DNA from: Arcobacter roscoffensis
GTDB lineage: Bacteria; Campylobacterota; Campylobacteria; Campylobacterales; Arcobacteraceae
NCBI RefSeq assembly: GCF_024267655.1
Contig: NZ_CP100595.1
Coordinates: forward strand, 1,550,001 to 1,614,000
Reading direction: 5' to 3'
Length of the DNA: 64,000 bases
Both the position numbers and the translations under genes were made by a program. The notes under the pieces are model-generated. The model was not told where the DNA came from. It made no database searches and saw only the letters and a program-made list of their open reading frames with translations. This document shows, piece by piece, positions 52,611 to 60,391 of the stretch; position 1 is the stretch's first letter; each line of letters starts with the position of its first letter.

Positions 52611-54098
52611 TTACTTGTATATTATTCTTGCAAGTGCAAAAACAAATAGACCTATTGCTATTTCTTTGTAATCTTTATCTAAAAGAAGAATAAAAATTGA
52701 ACTTATCATCAAAGACAAAGATACGAACTTTGGTTTTAGATACTCTTTTACTTCTTTTGTTAGGTACTCCAACTGATTTTGTGAAACTTGTACTTCAAGA
52801 TCACCTTCACTTGCTTGTTTTAAAGTTGATTTTAAATCTTTGATTGTAAAAGGTATATCTTTTATTTCATCGATGATAGTTTCAACTATTGAGTCTTTTG
52901 CTCCAAGAGCTTTTGGAAGATTATCTCTTAAGATAGGTAGAATATCTTTTACACCATTGAAGTTTTCAATATATGTAGTTCCAAGACCTTCGATAATAGC
53001 ACTAACTCTTAAGATATATATCGCATCACTTGGAAGTTTAAAAGGCATATTTCTAGTGCTTTCTAAAACTTCAAAAGCTAGTTCTTGCATAGATTCACTA
53101 TCAAGATTATCATTTGAGAAAATATCAAACATCTTACTTGTAAACTCTGCAAGTTCACTTGTAGGGGCTTCATAGGCAATAGTCCCAAGTCTTTTACTCG
53201 CACTAATATATAGTTCATAGTCTTGTTCATTTGCAGCTTTTATAAGCTCAATAATTGCAACTCTTTTATTATTTGGTACTGTTTTTACCATACCAAAATC
53301 GAGCATAGTTATATTTCCCTCTTTTGTAATAAGAATATTTCCAGGATGAGGATCAGCGTGAAAATAACCTTTTATTAACATTTGAGTTGTATAGAAGCTT
53401 ACTAAGTTTGCGATAATCTTGTTAAAATCTATATTATATTTAAGTATTGATTTTTTATCATCAAACCTAAAGCCTTCTTCATAGCTCATAACAAGAGCAT
53501 CATCACTACAGTATTGCTCGTAAGGTTTTGGAAAGCCTATATTTTCATCTTTATAAGTGTGAGAAAACTTTTTTAAGTTTTGAAGCTCTGTTGTTAAACT
53601 TACTTCTTGTCTTATCATAGATGAAAACTCTACAATTACAGCTTCTATTGAGTTTTTTGTATAATGTGAAAATAGGGGTTTGAATATTTTATTAAAAAAA
53701 GAGATGATATTTATATCAGCAATAACTCTTTGTTTTATTCCCTCACGTCTAAGTTTTACAGCAACTTTTTGTCCATCTTTTAATTTTGCAATATGTACTT
53801 GTCCTATGGATGCAGAAGCAATAGCTTTTTTGTCAAATTTCTTAAAAGGAGTATTTGAAAATGCTCTTTCAAATACCCTTTGGAAACTGTCATCTGACAT
53901 TGTTGGAAGTTGGTCGTGAAGTTCTCTTAATTCACTTAAGTAATCTTCACTAAAAAAATCAGCCCTAGTTGCCAGAACTTGAGCCAATTTTATGAAACTA
54001 GCGCCTAAGCTTATAGTAGTGTTTTTTAAGCCTTTAGGGTCAAGAGGTTTGATCCACATAAAACTCTCTTTTTTCTTAATAACTAAATAAACAGTCAT
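52611..54098 (-). CDS. ABC1/AarF/UbiB-family atypical kinase
   Basis: This 495-residue protein has the ABC1 atypical kinase fold and two hydrophobic segments at its C-terminus (SLSLMISSIFILLL, IAIGLFVFALARII) for membrane anchoring. Family motifs are ASASIGQVHIAKL (Ala-rich loop), VAVKLRREG (Lys), YFHADPHPGNILI (catalytic loop) and LDFGMVKT (metal Asp). The invariant K-x-G-Q motif reads KLAQ at 37-40. The homologues support quinone biosynthesis or lipid homeostasis. Campylobacterota use menaquinone, so a ubiquinone role is unlikely and I give no gene name. It is the second gene of a likely phasin-like, ABC1, oxidoreductase unit. Confidence 0.88.
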   Translation of the reverse strand: MTVYLVIKKKESFMWIKPLDPKGLKNTTISLGASFIKLAQVLATRADFFSEDYLSELRELHDQLPTMSDDSFQRVFERAFSNTPFKKFDKKAIASASIGQVHIAKLKDGQKVAVKLRREGIKQRVIADINIISFFNKIFKPLFSHYTKNSIEAVIVEFSSMIRQEVSLTTELQNLKKFSHTYKDENIGFPKPYEQYCSDDALVMSYEEGFRFDDKKSILKYNIDFNKIIANLVSFYTTQMLIKGYFHADPHPGNILITKEGNITMLDFGMVKTVPNNKRVAIIELIKAANEQDYELYISASKRLGTIAYEAPTSELAEFTSKMFDIFSNDNLDSESMQELAFEVLESTRNMPFKLPSDAIYILRVSAIIEGLGTTYIENFNGVKDILPILRDNLPKALGAKDSIVETIIDEIKDIPFTIKDLKSTLKQASEGDLEVQVSQNQLEYLTKEVKEYLKPKFVSLSLMISSIFILLLDKDYKEIAIGLFVFALARIIYK

Positions 54099-54163
54099 TA
54101 AAAACCTAAAGACTTTATAGACTCTTTTAGGTGAGTAGAGTTTCAGTTTAGAGAAAAAAGTGT

Positions 54164-54427
54164 CTATTTTAGATCCTTTTTTAATTTCTCTAAATCTTTT
54201 TTAGTTACAAGTCCAAGTTCATTAATAGCTTCTTTTAAACTATCTTTGATATGTTTTTTAAACTTCTCTTCTTCGTCTTGTCCCTTTTTCTCCAAAGATT
54301 CTATAAAGCCTTTAACATCAGATGAATCAATCTTACCTTTTTCTTCAAGTTTTTTTAGTTCATCTTCAACTTTATCTTTAATAACAGCTGTTGCACCCAA
54401 ACCTGTAAAAATTAACTCTTTTAACAT
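54164..54427 (-). CDS. Phasin-like small helical protein
   Basis: This 87-residue protein matches the short phasin-superfamily pattern (COG3937-type): LKELIFTGLGATAVIKDKVEDELKKL, a Lys/Glu-rich middle, then INELGLVTKKDLEKLKKDL at the end. The last block, similar to LGLATKEDLEAL, is the hallmark and forms a coiled coil. Such proteins coat granules or act as chaperone-like scaffolds; the true partner here is unknown. It is encoded 65 bp upstream of the ABC1 kinase gene on the same strand, an association common for this family. Confidence 0.8.
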   Translation of the reverse strand: MLKELIFTGLGATAVIKDKVEDELKKLEEKGKIDSSDVKGFIESLEKKGQDEEEKFKKHIKDSLKEAINELGLVTKKDLEKLKKDLK

Positions 54428-54449
54428 CTTAAGTCCTTTTTTTATTTAT

Positions 54450-54480
54450 TTTATACTAAAAGCAGTGCCTTTAGTATAAA
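54450..54480. repeat. 11-bp-arm inverted repeat upstream of the phasin-like gene
   Basis: TTTATACTAAA (54450-54460) and TTTAGTATAAA (54470-54480) flank a 9-base spacer. It lies between two minus-strand genes, with T-rich DNA on its left. It could end transcription of the lipocalin unit or be an operator for the phasin-like gene. Confidence 0.55.
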
Positions 54481-54507
54481 AAAATTGTCATTTCATGAAT
54501 AGCTATA

Positions 54508-54792
54508 TTACCATGGACCTTGAAATCTATCTGGTTTATGATGAACTTTTGTTTTATGTTTTGTAGCTCTTCCATGAACTCTTTTTCTCCATCTTTTAAA
54601 ACCATCTTTACTTAGTAATTTTTTCATTCTTTTTTTGACTTGATTTTCTGTAAGTCCGTATTGAAGGTATATTGCATCAAAAGTTGTTCTGTCTTGCCAA
54701 GCCATTTCTATTAGTCTGTTATCATCAAATTCTTGCATATCACTTTCTAACTCTTTAGGCTTTTTAGGTTTGTGAAGTTTTTTATAGTACAT
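54508..54792 (-). CDS. TIGR03643/DUF2805 family protein
   Basis: This is a 94-residue basic protein of the TIGR03643 (DUF2805) family. The conserved block is IEMAWQDRTTFDAIYLQYGLTENQVKKRMK, followed by KRWRKRVHGRATKHKTK. The helix pattern with ENQVKK resembles a small HTH domain, and the basic tail suits nucleic acid binding. Function is unknown. It is encoded 3 bp after the lipocalin gene, so the two are coupled. In other bacteria the family often sits beside photolyase, lipocalin and oxidoreductase genes. Confidence 0.88.
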   Translation of the reverse strand: MYYKKLHKPKKPKELESDMQEFDDNRLIEMAWQDRTTFDAIYLQYGLTENQVKKRMKKLLSKDGFKRWRKRVHGRATKHKTKVHHKPDRFQGPW

Positions 54793-54795
54793 ATA

Positions 54796-55308
54796 TTAAT
54801 CCTGAATAGTCCATATAAATTTTGAAGCATCAAACTTTAACGCTGGAAGTTTTGCTAAAATATTATTTTTAGTTTCATCACTTATAGTTTTTGTTCTTGA
54901 TAATATCCATAAATATTCTCTATTTGGTGATCCAACAAGTGCATATTTATACTCTTCATCAAGCATTAAAACCCAATAATCCCCATAAAATGGCCTAAAG
55001 AAACTAACTCTTAGTTTACTATTTGTTTCGTCAACTGCATATGCAACACCAGTTGCCTCAGTTTTTTCACCTGTTTTTATTTGAGTACAAGAGTTTATTA
55101 CTTTTATATCGCCATTATCTTTTAAAGAATAGTTTGCTTTTACATTTTTACAACCTTCTTCAAATCTATGCTCGAACCTTGCTATTTCATACCAAGTTCC
55201 AAGATATTTTTGTATGTCAACTTTATTTACTGTCTCTAAAGGAGGATTTTTTGAACTACATCCAAAAAATAAAAATGCAGTAACTAAAAGAATTAATATA
55301 TTTTTCAT
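54796..55308 (-). CDS. Outer-membrane lipocalin (Blc type)
   Basis: This 170-residue lipoprotein has a signal peptide with the lipobox LFFGC (Cys17 after ILLVTAFLFFG), so it is lipid-anchored and probably reaches the outer membrane. The lipocalin signature YLGTWYEIARFEHRFEEGC (about 35-53) and the later blocks RVSFFRPFYGDYWVLMLDEEYKYALVG and LWILSRT are those of Blc-type lipocalins, which bind lysophospholipids and fatty acids. The gene heads a two-gene unit with the TIGR03643 gene. Confidence 0.93.
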   Translation of the reverse strand: MKNILILLVTAFLFFGCSSKNPPLETVNKVDIQKYLGTWYEIARFEHRFEEGCKNVKANYSLKDNGDIKVINSCTQIKTGEKTEATGVAYAVDETNSKLRVSFFRPFYGDYWVLMLDEEYKYALVGSPNREYLWILSRTKTISDETKNNILAKLPALKFDASKFIWTIQD

Positions 55309-55415
55309 GCTTGCCCTTTTTGTTTTTATTTTATATAATATATAAACTCTTTAGTAGGCTCAAAATGTAAGTTCATATCTTAAGATTTACTTAGACTTAT
55401 ATTTGGACGAGGTTT

Positions 55416-55463
55416 GTTTTAGTGGTGCAATTACACGACTAAAACTACAAAAAGCCTTTGTAG
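55416..55463. repeat. Two adjoining hairpins in the 55309-55522 gap
   Basis: GTTTTAGT (55416-55423) pairs with ACTAAAAC (55438-55445), with an inner GTG/CAC pair. The next hairpin, CTACAAA/TTTGTAG (55445-55463), starts at the last base of the first. Both lie in the 213-bp space between the divergent lipocalin and 55523 genes. They could be operators or part of a small RNA. Confidence 0.5.
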
Positions 55464-55522
55464 GCTAAATATGAAGATTTACTATGTTTTATTAGTATTT
55501 AAAACTATAAAAAGGTTGTGTT

Positions 55523-56191
55523 TTGTTCACATCAAATATAAATGAATTAAATTTCTTAGCAAATATCAAAAAAGACAATATTAGTAGTAAAAATGAAGAG
55601 TTTTTAAAAGAAGTTAAAAACTCATTAGATAAAGACTTTAAAACAGATAAAACAACTAGTCTTAGTTTTGAAAATATAAAAAATATTTCACTTGAAGAAA
55701 TAGAGTATCTTTTTGAAAATGAAGAAGATAAACAAATAGCAAAAAACTTAAGACTAGCGACACTTTTTTCAAATGATGAAAATTTATCAAAAGCTATGTT
55801 TAATACAGTACTTGGTAAACCTTTTAATATGGGCTTTACTTTTTTATCAACTAAATATGAAGATAAACACAATTATTTTTCATCACAAAATTCAAATAGC
55901 AGTTTAAGTGACTTACTACATAAAAGTGCAAGTTACAAAATAAATAATGAAAACTTTAAAACAACTGATAAAATACCCCAAGAGCAACTTGATGAAATCT
56001 TACTTGAGATAAACTCTTTTTCTTTTTTAGATACATTAAGCAGTTCTTATAAAAACCAATATGATACTTACAAAGATGAAAATAATGATTATTCATTTTT
56101 GTACAATGACTACTATTTACAATATGAACAACTAAAACAAGAGTATAAAAATGTTCAAAACCAAAATACAAATTTTATAAAGCAGTTTTAA
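55523..56191 (+). CDS. Unknown 222-residue acidic protein
   Basis: I do not recognise this protein. It has no signal peptide or membrane segment, is rich in Asn, Ser, Lys and acidic residues, and has three helical Lys/Glu blocks (about 20-35, 55-80, 195-215). The C-terminal ~50 residues are Tyr/Gln-rich (YDTYKDENNDYSFLYNDYYLQYEQLKQ). The start is TTG, with AAAAGG at normal spacing; the frame has no ATG for a long stretch. Low complexity, Asn/Ser content and lack of neighbours suggest a structural or flagellum-associated role at most as a guess. It converges with the TIGR03915 gene, 6 bp away. Confidence 0.65.
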   Translation: MFTSNINELNFLANIKKDNISSKNEEFLKEVKNSLDKDFKTDKTTSLSFENIKNISLEEIEYLFENEEDKQIAKNLRLATLFSNDENLSKAMFNTVLGKPFNMGFTFLSTKYEDKHNYFSSQNSNSSLSDLLHKSASYKINNENFKTTDKIPQEQLDEILLEINSFSFLDTLSSSYKNQYDTYKDENNDYSFLYNDYYLQYEQLKQEYKNVQNQNTNFIKQF

Positions 56192-56197
56192 ATAGTT

Positions 56198-56938
56198 TTA
56201 AATAAATTCTGTCATATACTTTCTATAAAGTAGGGGAACATAGTTTTTTTGACATTTTTCATTTTTTCGCTCATCTATACTTACAGCTTTGAAAAAGGTA
56301 TTCCATAAGTTTTGAAACATTTGTTCGTCATCAGAAACCTTTGGTTCTTCAAAATCTAAAACTTCTTTTACTCCAATATAATAATCATTTTTTATGAAAG
56401 CCACTTTTCTATTTATATCATGTATTATGTACTTTTGATTATTTAACCTTTTAAAAAAATGCTTACCTAAAAAATATACTACATTAAATTTTGTTTCAAT
56501 TTTTGCATATAAAGTTCCATCTTCTAGCTCTTCAAACCTCGTAAAACCAGTCATTTTATGTACGTGTCTAAATAATTCTTTTTGTAGATTATCTATATAA
56601 AAAACTGAAGAATTGTTTATATTAAAAAGTTCACTTTTGTTTTTAAAGCCATAAATAACAAATGCTAAAAGTTCTAATTCAAACTCTTTTGTGTCACACA
56701 TAAATGTATTAATAATTTTTTCATAAGACTTTTTATCAAATTTTTCTTCAATTGCTTTTAGTACTTTTAGGGCATTTTCTTCATCTGTTTTTATGAGTTT
56801 TATCTCTTCTAAAATCAAGGTTTTAGGTTCACTTCTTAATATTTTATTAGGTTTATACTTTTTATAAAACACCTCATATACAAGACTTAAAAAGCCTTCA
56901 AAACTTCCATCATATTGTAAAATCATCTTATATCTCAC
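56198..56938 (-). CDS. TIGR03915 family protein (putative DNA metabolism)
   Basis: This 246-residue protein starts with the family signature MILQYDGSFEGFLSLVYEVF. The later blocks VHKMTGFTRFEELEDGTLYAKIE (about 130-150), FKRLNNQKYIIHDINR (about 163-180) and a C-terminal RKYMTEF match TIGR03915 (DUF4130). In many bacteria this domain is fused to a uracil-DNA glycosylase-like domain; here that part is absent, since the protein ends at 246. Its start overlaps the end of the radical SAM gene by 11 bp, so the two proteins are made together. The biochemical role is not established; DNA repair or modification is the usual suggestion. Confidence 0.9.
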   Translation of the reverse strand: MRYKMILQYDGSFEGFLSLVYEVFYKKYKPNKILRSEPKTLILEEIKLIKTDEENALKVLKAIEEKFDKKSYEKIINTFMCDTKEFELELLAFVIYGFKNKSELFNINNSSVFYIDNLQKELFRHVHKMTGFTRFEELEDGTLYAKIETKFNVVYFLGKHFFKRLNNQKYIIHDINRKVAFIKNDYYIGVKEVLDFEEPKVSDDEQMFQNLWNTFFKAVSIDERKNEKCQKNYVPLLYRKYMTEFI

Positions 56939-58169
56939 CTGTTATAGCACTATAATCCATATCAAATAAACTTGCTTGAATTATCTTTTTTTTAGGTGGT
57001 TTTACTATTGCTTGTTTAATATCTTCTTTGTAAAAAGCTACATCTTTTTGGTATTTTCCTTTACAAGTTATGAAATATCTAGCTCTTTTTAGAGATATTT
57101 TTAGCTTCTTCAAATCCTCAAAATCTAAACTTTTAAATCTTCTAGCTTTTAGTATTTTAAATACACCTCTTACCCCAATACCTGGAATTCTTAAAAGTTC
57201 ATCCTTGCTTACTTTGTTTATTTCCATAGGAAAATACTGTAGATTTTGTAAAGCCCAAAATGTCTTTGGGTCAACATCTTCATCTAAGTTTGGATTTTGC
57301 TCATCTACTATCTCATCCCAAGTAAAGTCATAAAATCTCAAAAGCCAATCAGCTTGATATAGTCTATGTTCCCTAAGTAATGGTGGTTTTGTTATAATAG
57401 CAGGTAGATTTTTGTCATCATTTACTGGAATATATGCACTATAATACACTCTTTTTAACAAAGCTTTATCATATAAAACTGAGCTTAGTTTTAATATATC
57501 TTTATCACTCTCAGGAGTAGCACCAACTATTAGTTGTGTGCTCATTCCTATGGGTTTTGTATCTTTTTCTAGGCTTATATCTCTTGCATATTTTAAAGGC
57601 TGTAGTACTTTTTCTTTTGTTTTATTTGGAGCTAAAAGCTTTAAAGATTTATTACTTGGTAGTTCTATATTTGAACTTACTCTATTTGCTAAGGATACTA
57701 CTTCACGTATTAGCTCATCACAAGAACCAGGGATTAGTTTCACATGGATATAACCATTAAACTTATACTCAAATCTTAGTATTTTTAAAGCCCTTAGTAT
57801 TAGATTCATAGTATGGTCTTCATCTTTTACAATTCCAGAACTTAAAAAAAGACCTTCTATATAGTTTCTTTTATAAAAGTTTATAGTTATGTCTGCAAGC
57901 TGTCTTGGAGTAAAAGCTTCTCTTCTTATGTCATTTGATTTTCTATTTATACAGTATGAGCAGTCATAAATACAATGATTTGTAAATAAGACTTTAAGTA
58001 ATGATACACATCTTCCATCCGCTGTATAAGTATGACAAATTCCGCTTTTATGAGTAGCTCCTAATTCACCTGTTTTATAGTTACTATCACTTCCACTTGA
58101 ACTACATGAAACATCATATTTTGCCGAATCTGCTAAGACTTCCATCTTTTTGTATATACTATTTTTCAT
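56928..58169 (-). CDS. Radical SAM protein TIGR03916 (putative DNA modification/repair)
   Basis: This is a 413-residue radical SAM enzyme. The cluster motif is C66-x3-C70-x2-C73 in NHCIYDCSYC, followed by the radical SAM barrel (LFLSSGIVKDEDHTM, IHVKLIPG, STQLIVGATPESD). A helix-hairpin-helix follows at about 310-330 (ELLRIPGIGVRGVFKILKARRF), which normally binds DNA backbone. The conserved N-terminal GICHTYTADGRCVSLLKVLFTN is a family marker. It belongs with the overlapping TIGR03915 gene as a fixed pair. The chemistry is unknown: a radical SAM enzyme with a DNA-binding HhH suggests repair of a base lesion or crosslink. Confidence 0.92.
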   Translation of the reverse strand: MKNSIYKKMEVLADSAKYDVSCSSSGSDSNYKTGELGATHKSGICHTYTADGRCVSLLKVLFTNHCIYDCSYCINRKSNDIRREAFTPRQLADITINFYKRNYIEGLFLSSGIVKDEDHTMNLILRALKILRFEYKFNGYIHVKLIPGSCDELIREVVSLANRVSSNIELPSNKSLKLLAPNKTKEKVLQPLKYARDISLEKDTKPIGMSTQLIVGATPESDKDILKLSSVLYDKALLKRVYYSAYIPVNDDKNLPAIITKPPLLREHRLYQADWLLRFYDFTWDEIVDEQNPNLDEDVDPKTFWALQNLQYFPMEINKVSKDELLRIPGIGVRGVFKILKARRFKSLDFEDLKKLKISLKRARYFITCKGKYQKDVAFYKEDIKQAIVKPPKKKIIQASLFDMDYSAITGEI

Positions 58170-58286
58170 TTTGCAATTTTAGTATAAAAAACTACATACA
58201 CTTAAAAATATTTCAAATTGTAATATAATATTTTCAATACCTATTTCTTAATTATTTATAGAAATTGACATGAAATTTGTAAGTTT

Positions 58287-58302
58287 CACTATTCAAATAG
58301 TG
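58287..58302. promoter_or_regulatory. 16-bp palindrome at the -35 position of the YqhD-type gene
   Basis: CACTATT-CA-AATAGTG is a perfect 7-bp-arm palindrome whose right edge is 12 bp before TATAAT at 58315-58320. It covers the expected -35 element, so a bound protein would control access of RNA polymerase. Confidence 0.5.
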
Positions 58303-58314
58303 TATTTTTTATTC

Positions 58315-58320
58315 TATAAT
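58315..58320 (+). promoter_or_regulatory. Candidate -10 (TATAAT) of the YqhD-type gene
   Basis: TATAAT lies 30 bp before the ATG at 58351, and AAAGGAAA serves as ribosome binding site. Confidence 0.5.
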
Positions 58321-58350
58321 ACATAAATTAAAAAATTAAAGGAAATTTCT

Positions 58351-59493
58351 ATGAGTTTTACATACGATTATTATAACCCAACAACTATTCACTTTGGAAA
58401 AGGAAAAATTGAAGCTATAACTAAACATATCCCAAAAGACAATAAAGTCTTGATAGTTTACGGTGGTGGTTCTATCAAAAAAAATGGAGTTTACGACCAA
58501 GTTGTAAAAGCACTTGAATCTTATGAATTCTTTGAGTTTAGTGGAGTTGAAGCAAATCCAACTTATGAGACTATGAACAAAGCAGTTGAAGTAATAAAAG
58601 AAAATAACATCGATTTTGTACTTGCTGTTGGTGGTGGTTCTGTTATAGATGGATGTAAGTATTTAATTGCTGCTTCACAATATGAAGGTGATGCATGGGA
58701 CTTTTTAGATGGAAGTGCTCAAGTTGAAAAAGCTTTACCCTTAGGTGTTGTTTTAACTTTAGCAGCAACTGGGAGCGAATCAAATACAGGTGCAGTTCTT
58801 ACAAAAAGAGAAACAAATGAAAAAAGATTTTTCCACTCAGTTTTATCATTTCCAAAATTTGCAGTTTTAGATCCAAGTGTTATGGCTTCGTTAAGTGATA
58901 AGCAACTTGCAAATGGCTTAGTTGATGCTTTTGTTCATACATGTGAGCAGTATATTACAAAAGCAAATACATCACTTTTACATGATGGTTATGCTCAAAC
59001 TATTTTAAAAGGCTTAGTAACACTAGCTAATGACTGGGAAAATAGAAGAGAACTAGTTTGGTTAGAAAACTTAATGCTTCTAGCAAATCAAGCCTTAAAT
59101 GGTTTTATCGGAACTGGTGTAACACAAGATTGGGCTACACACTTTATAGGACATGAATTAACAGCTTATTATGGAATAGATCATGCAAGAACACTTGCAA
59201 TTGTTCAACCTTCACTTTTAAGAGTGTTAAAAGAAGATAAAAAAGACAAAATCCTAAAAATGGGAACAGAGGTTTTTAATATAAATGAAGATGAAGAAGC
59301 TGTTATTAAAGCTATTGAAAACCTATATGAAAAAGTAGGGATTTCAACAAATCTAAATGATTATGAAATTGATGATAAAGTGATTGAAAATGTACTTTCA
59401 GGACTTAAAATACATGGAATGACAGCTATTGGTGAAAATGCTAATATCACACTAGAAACAAGTGAAAAAATCTTAAAAATGTCTATGAAGTAG
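58351..59493 (+). CDS. Iron-containing alcohol dehydrogenase, YqhD-like aldehyde reductase
   Basis: This 380-residue cytoplasmic group III alcohol dehydrogenase reduces aldehydes with NADPH. Seen: the N-terminal YYNPTTIHFGKG typical of the butanol dehydrogenase/YqhD branch, GGGS at 38-41, AVGGGSVIDG at 92-101, TLAATGSESN, and metal ligands D192 and H196 in VDAFVHTCEQY plus His in FIGHELTAYYGIDHA. In E. coli YqhD protects against toxic short aldehydes, including methylglyoxal and lipid peroxidation products, and is controlled by the AraC-type YqhC. Here an AraC regulator faces it at 59516, which supports the same pairing with changed orientation. Confidence 0.93.
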   Translation: MSFTYDYYNPTTIHFGKGKIEAITKHIPKDNKVLIVYGGGSIKKNGVYDQVVKALESYEFFEFSGVEANPTYETMNKAVEVIKENNIDFVLAVGGGSVIDGCKYLIAASQYEGDAWDFLDGSAQVEKALPLGVVLTLAATGSESNTGAVLTKRETNEKRFFHSVLSFPKFAVLDPSVMASLSDKQLANGLVDAFVHTCEQYITKANTSLLHDGYAQTILKGLVTLANDWENRRELVWLENLMLLANQALNGFIGTGVTQDWATHFIGHELTAYYGIDHARTLAIVQPSLLRVLKEDKKDKILKMGTEVFNINEDEEAVIKAIENLYEKVGISTNLNDYEIDDKVIENVLSGLKIHGMTAIGENANITLETSEKILKMSMK

Positions 59494-59515
59494 ATTCTGT
59501 AAAATAAATTCTTGC

Positions 59516-60382
59516 CTAAAGAGCTATTTTAGCCTCTTTAGGTGGATATCCAAAATACTTTTTAAAATCTTTTGAAAACTGTGATACTGACTCATATCCA
59601 ACTGCATAAGCTGTATTATTAACTTGCATATTCTTCTGTTCTATAAAATCTTTTGCTTTGTTTAATCTGATTTTTTTAATATATTGAAGGGGAGAATAAG
59701 ATGTGATATTTTTAAAGTGAGTATGAAAAGATGAAACACTCATATCCTCTTGCTTTGCTAAAGTAGGAATGTCTAAAGGTTGATTAAAATTATCATGAAT
59801 ACTTTTTAAAGATTTTGATATTTTAGCTTCTTGTTTTTGTTTTAAAAACATTTTATGTAAAAAATGAGAATTACTATTTGTGGCAATTCTGTAGTACAAT
59901 TCTTTTAAAATTGACTCACCTAAAATAGCTGATTCTTCTTTTGATTTAAGTGTTTTTAAAAGTCTTAAAACTATATCCTCTATTTGAGGAGTTACACTAT
60001 CTTGAAATACTCCCATTTGTATTGTCTTACAGTTCTTAGCTTCTTGGTTACTAAGTGATGAAATAATATCAAACATCATCTTTTTATCAATATCAATGGC
60101 TAAGCAAATAAAAGGCTCTTCTTTTGAAGCATAAGTCTCACACTCAAAAGGAAGACTAATAGGAACTACTAAATAGTTATCTTTGTTGTACTCAAAACTC
60201 TTATTTGGTAAATATCCAAGTTTCTTACCTTGCAGTACTAAAATCAAACAAAACTCATAAGTTAATGGTTGTCTTTTTGAATAATCAATTGTCTTAAAAA
60301 GTTTCACGCTATTTATATTTGTTTGATTTATTAACTCATTTTTAATAAGTTTATTTGCTTCTTGTAATATTTCTTTATTCAT
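59516..60382 (-). CDS. AraC-family regulator, YqhC-like
   Basis: This 288-residue regulator has an AraC N-terminal sensing domain (about 20-165, with CLILVLQGKKLGYL and VVPISLPFECETY) and two C-terminal HTH motifs (about 190-285: DIPTLAKQEDMSVSSFHTHFKNITSYSPLQYIKKIRLNKA-type region, then NTAYAVGYESVSQFSKDFKKYFGYPP). AraC_N members of this type commonly act next to aldehyde or alcohol dehydrogenases. It converges with the YqhD-like gene 22 bp away and follows the HD-GYP gene on the same strand by 9 bp. It is therefore probably co-transcribed at the end of the 63998-59516 run. Confidence 0.9.
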   Translation of the reverse strand: MNKEILQEANKLIKNELINQTNINSVKLFKTIDYSKRQPLTYEFCLILVLQGKKLGYLPNKSFEYNKDNYLVVPISLPFECETYASKEEPFICLAIDIDKKMMFDIISSLSNQEAKNCKTIQMGVFQDSVTPQIEDIVLRLLKTLKSKEESAILGESILKELYYRIATNSNSHFLHKMFLKQKQEAKISKSLKSIHDNFNQPLDIPTLAKQEDMSVSSFHTHFKNITSYSPLQYIKKIRLNKAKDFIEQKNMQVNNTAYAVGYESVSQFSKDFKKYFGYPPKEAKIAL

Positions 60383-60391
60383 TTGTAAATA

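Noticed and set aside
52611-54098. Naming the ABC1 kinase ubiB
   Set aside because: Campylobacterota make menaquinone, and the gene is not near quinone biosynthesis genes; the family name alone is safe.
57536-57760. Leu-rich plus-strand frames of 71-74 codons
   Set aside because: Both are antisense to the radical SAM gene, have no ribosome binding site and are typical shadow frames.
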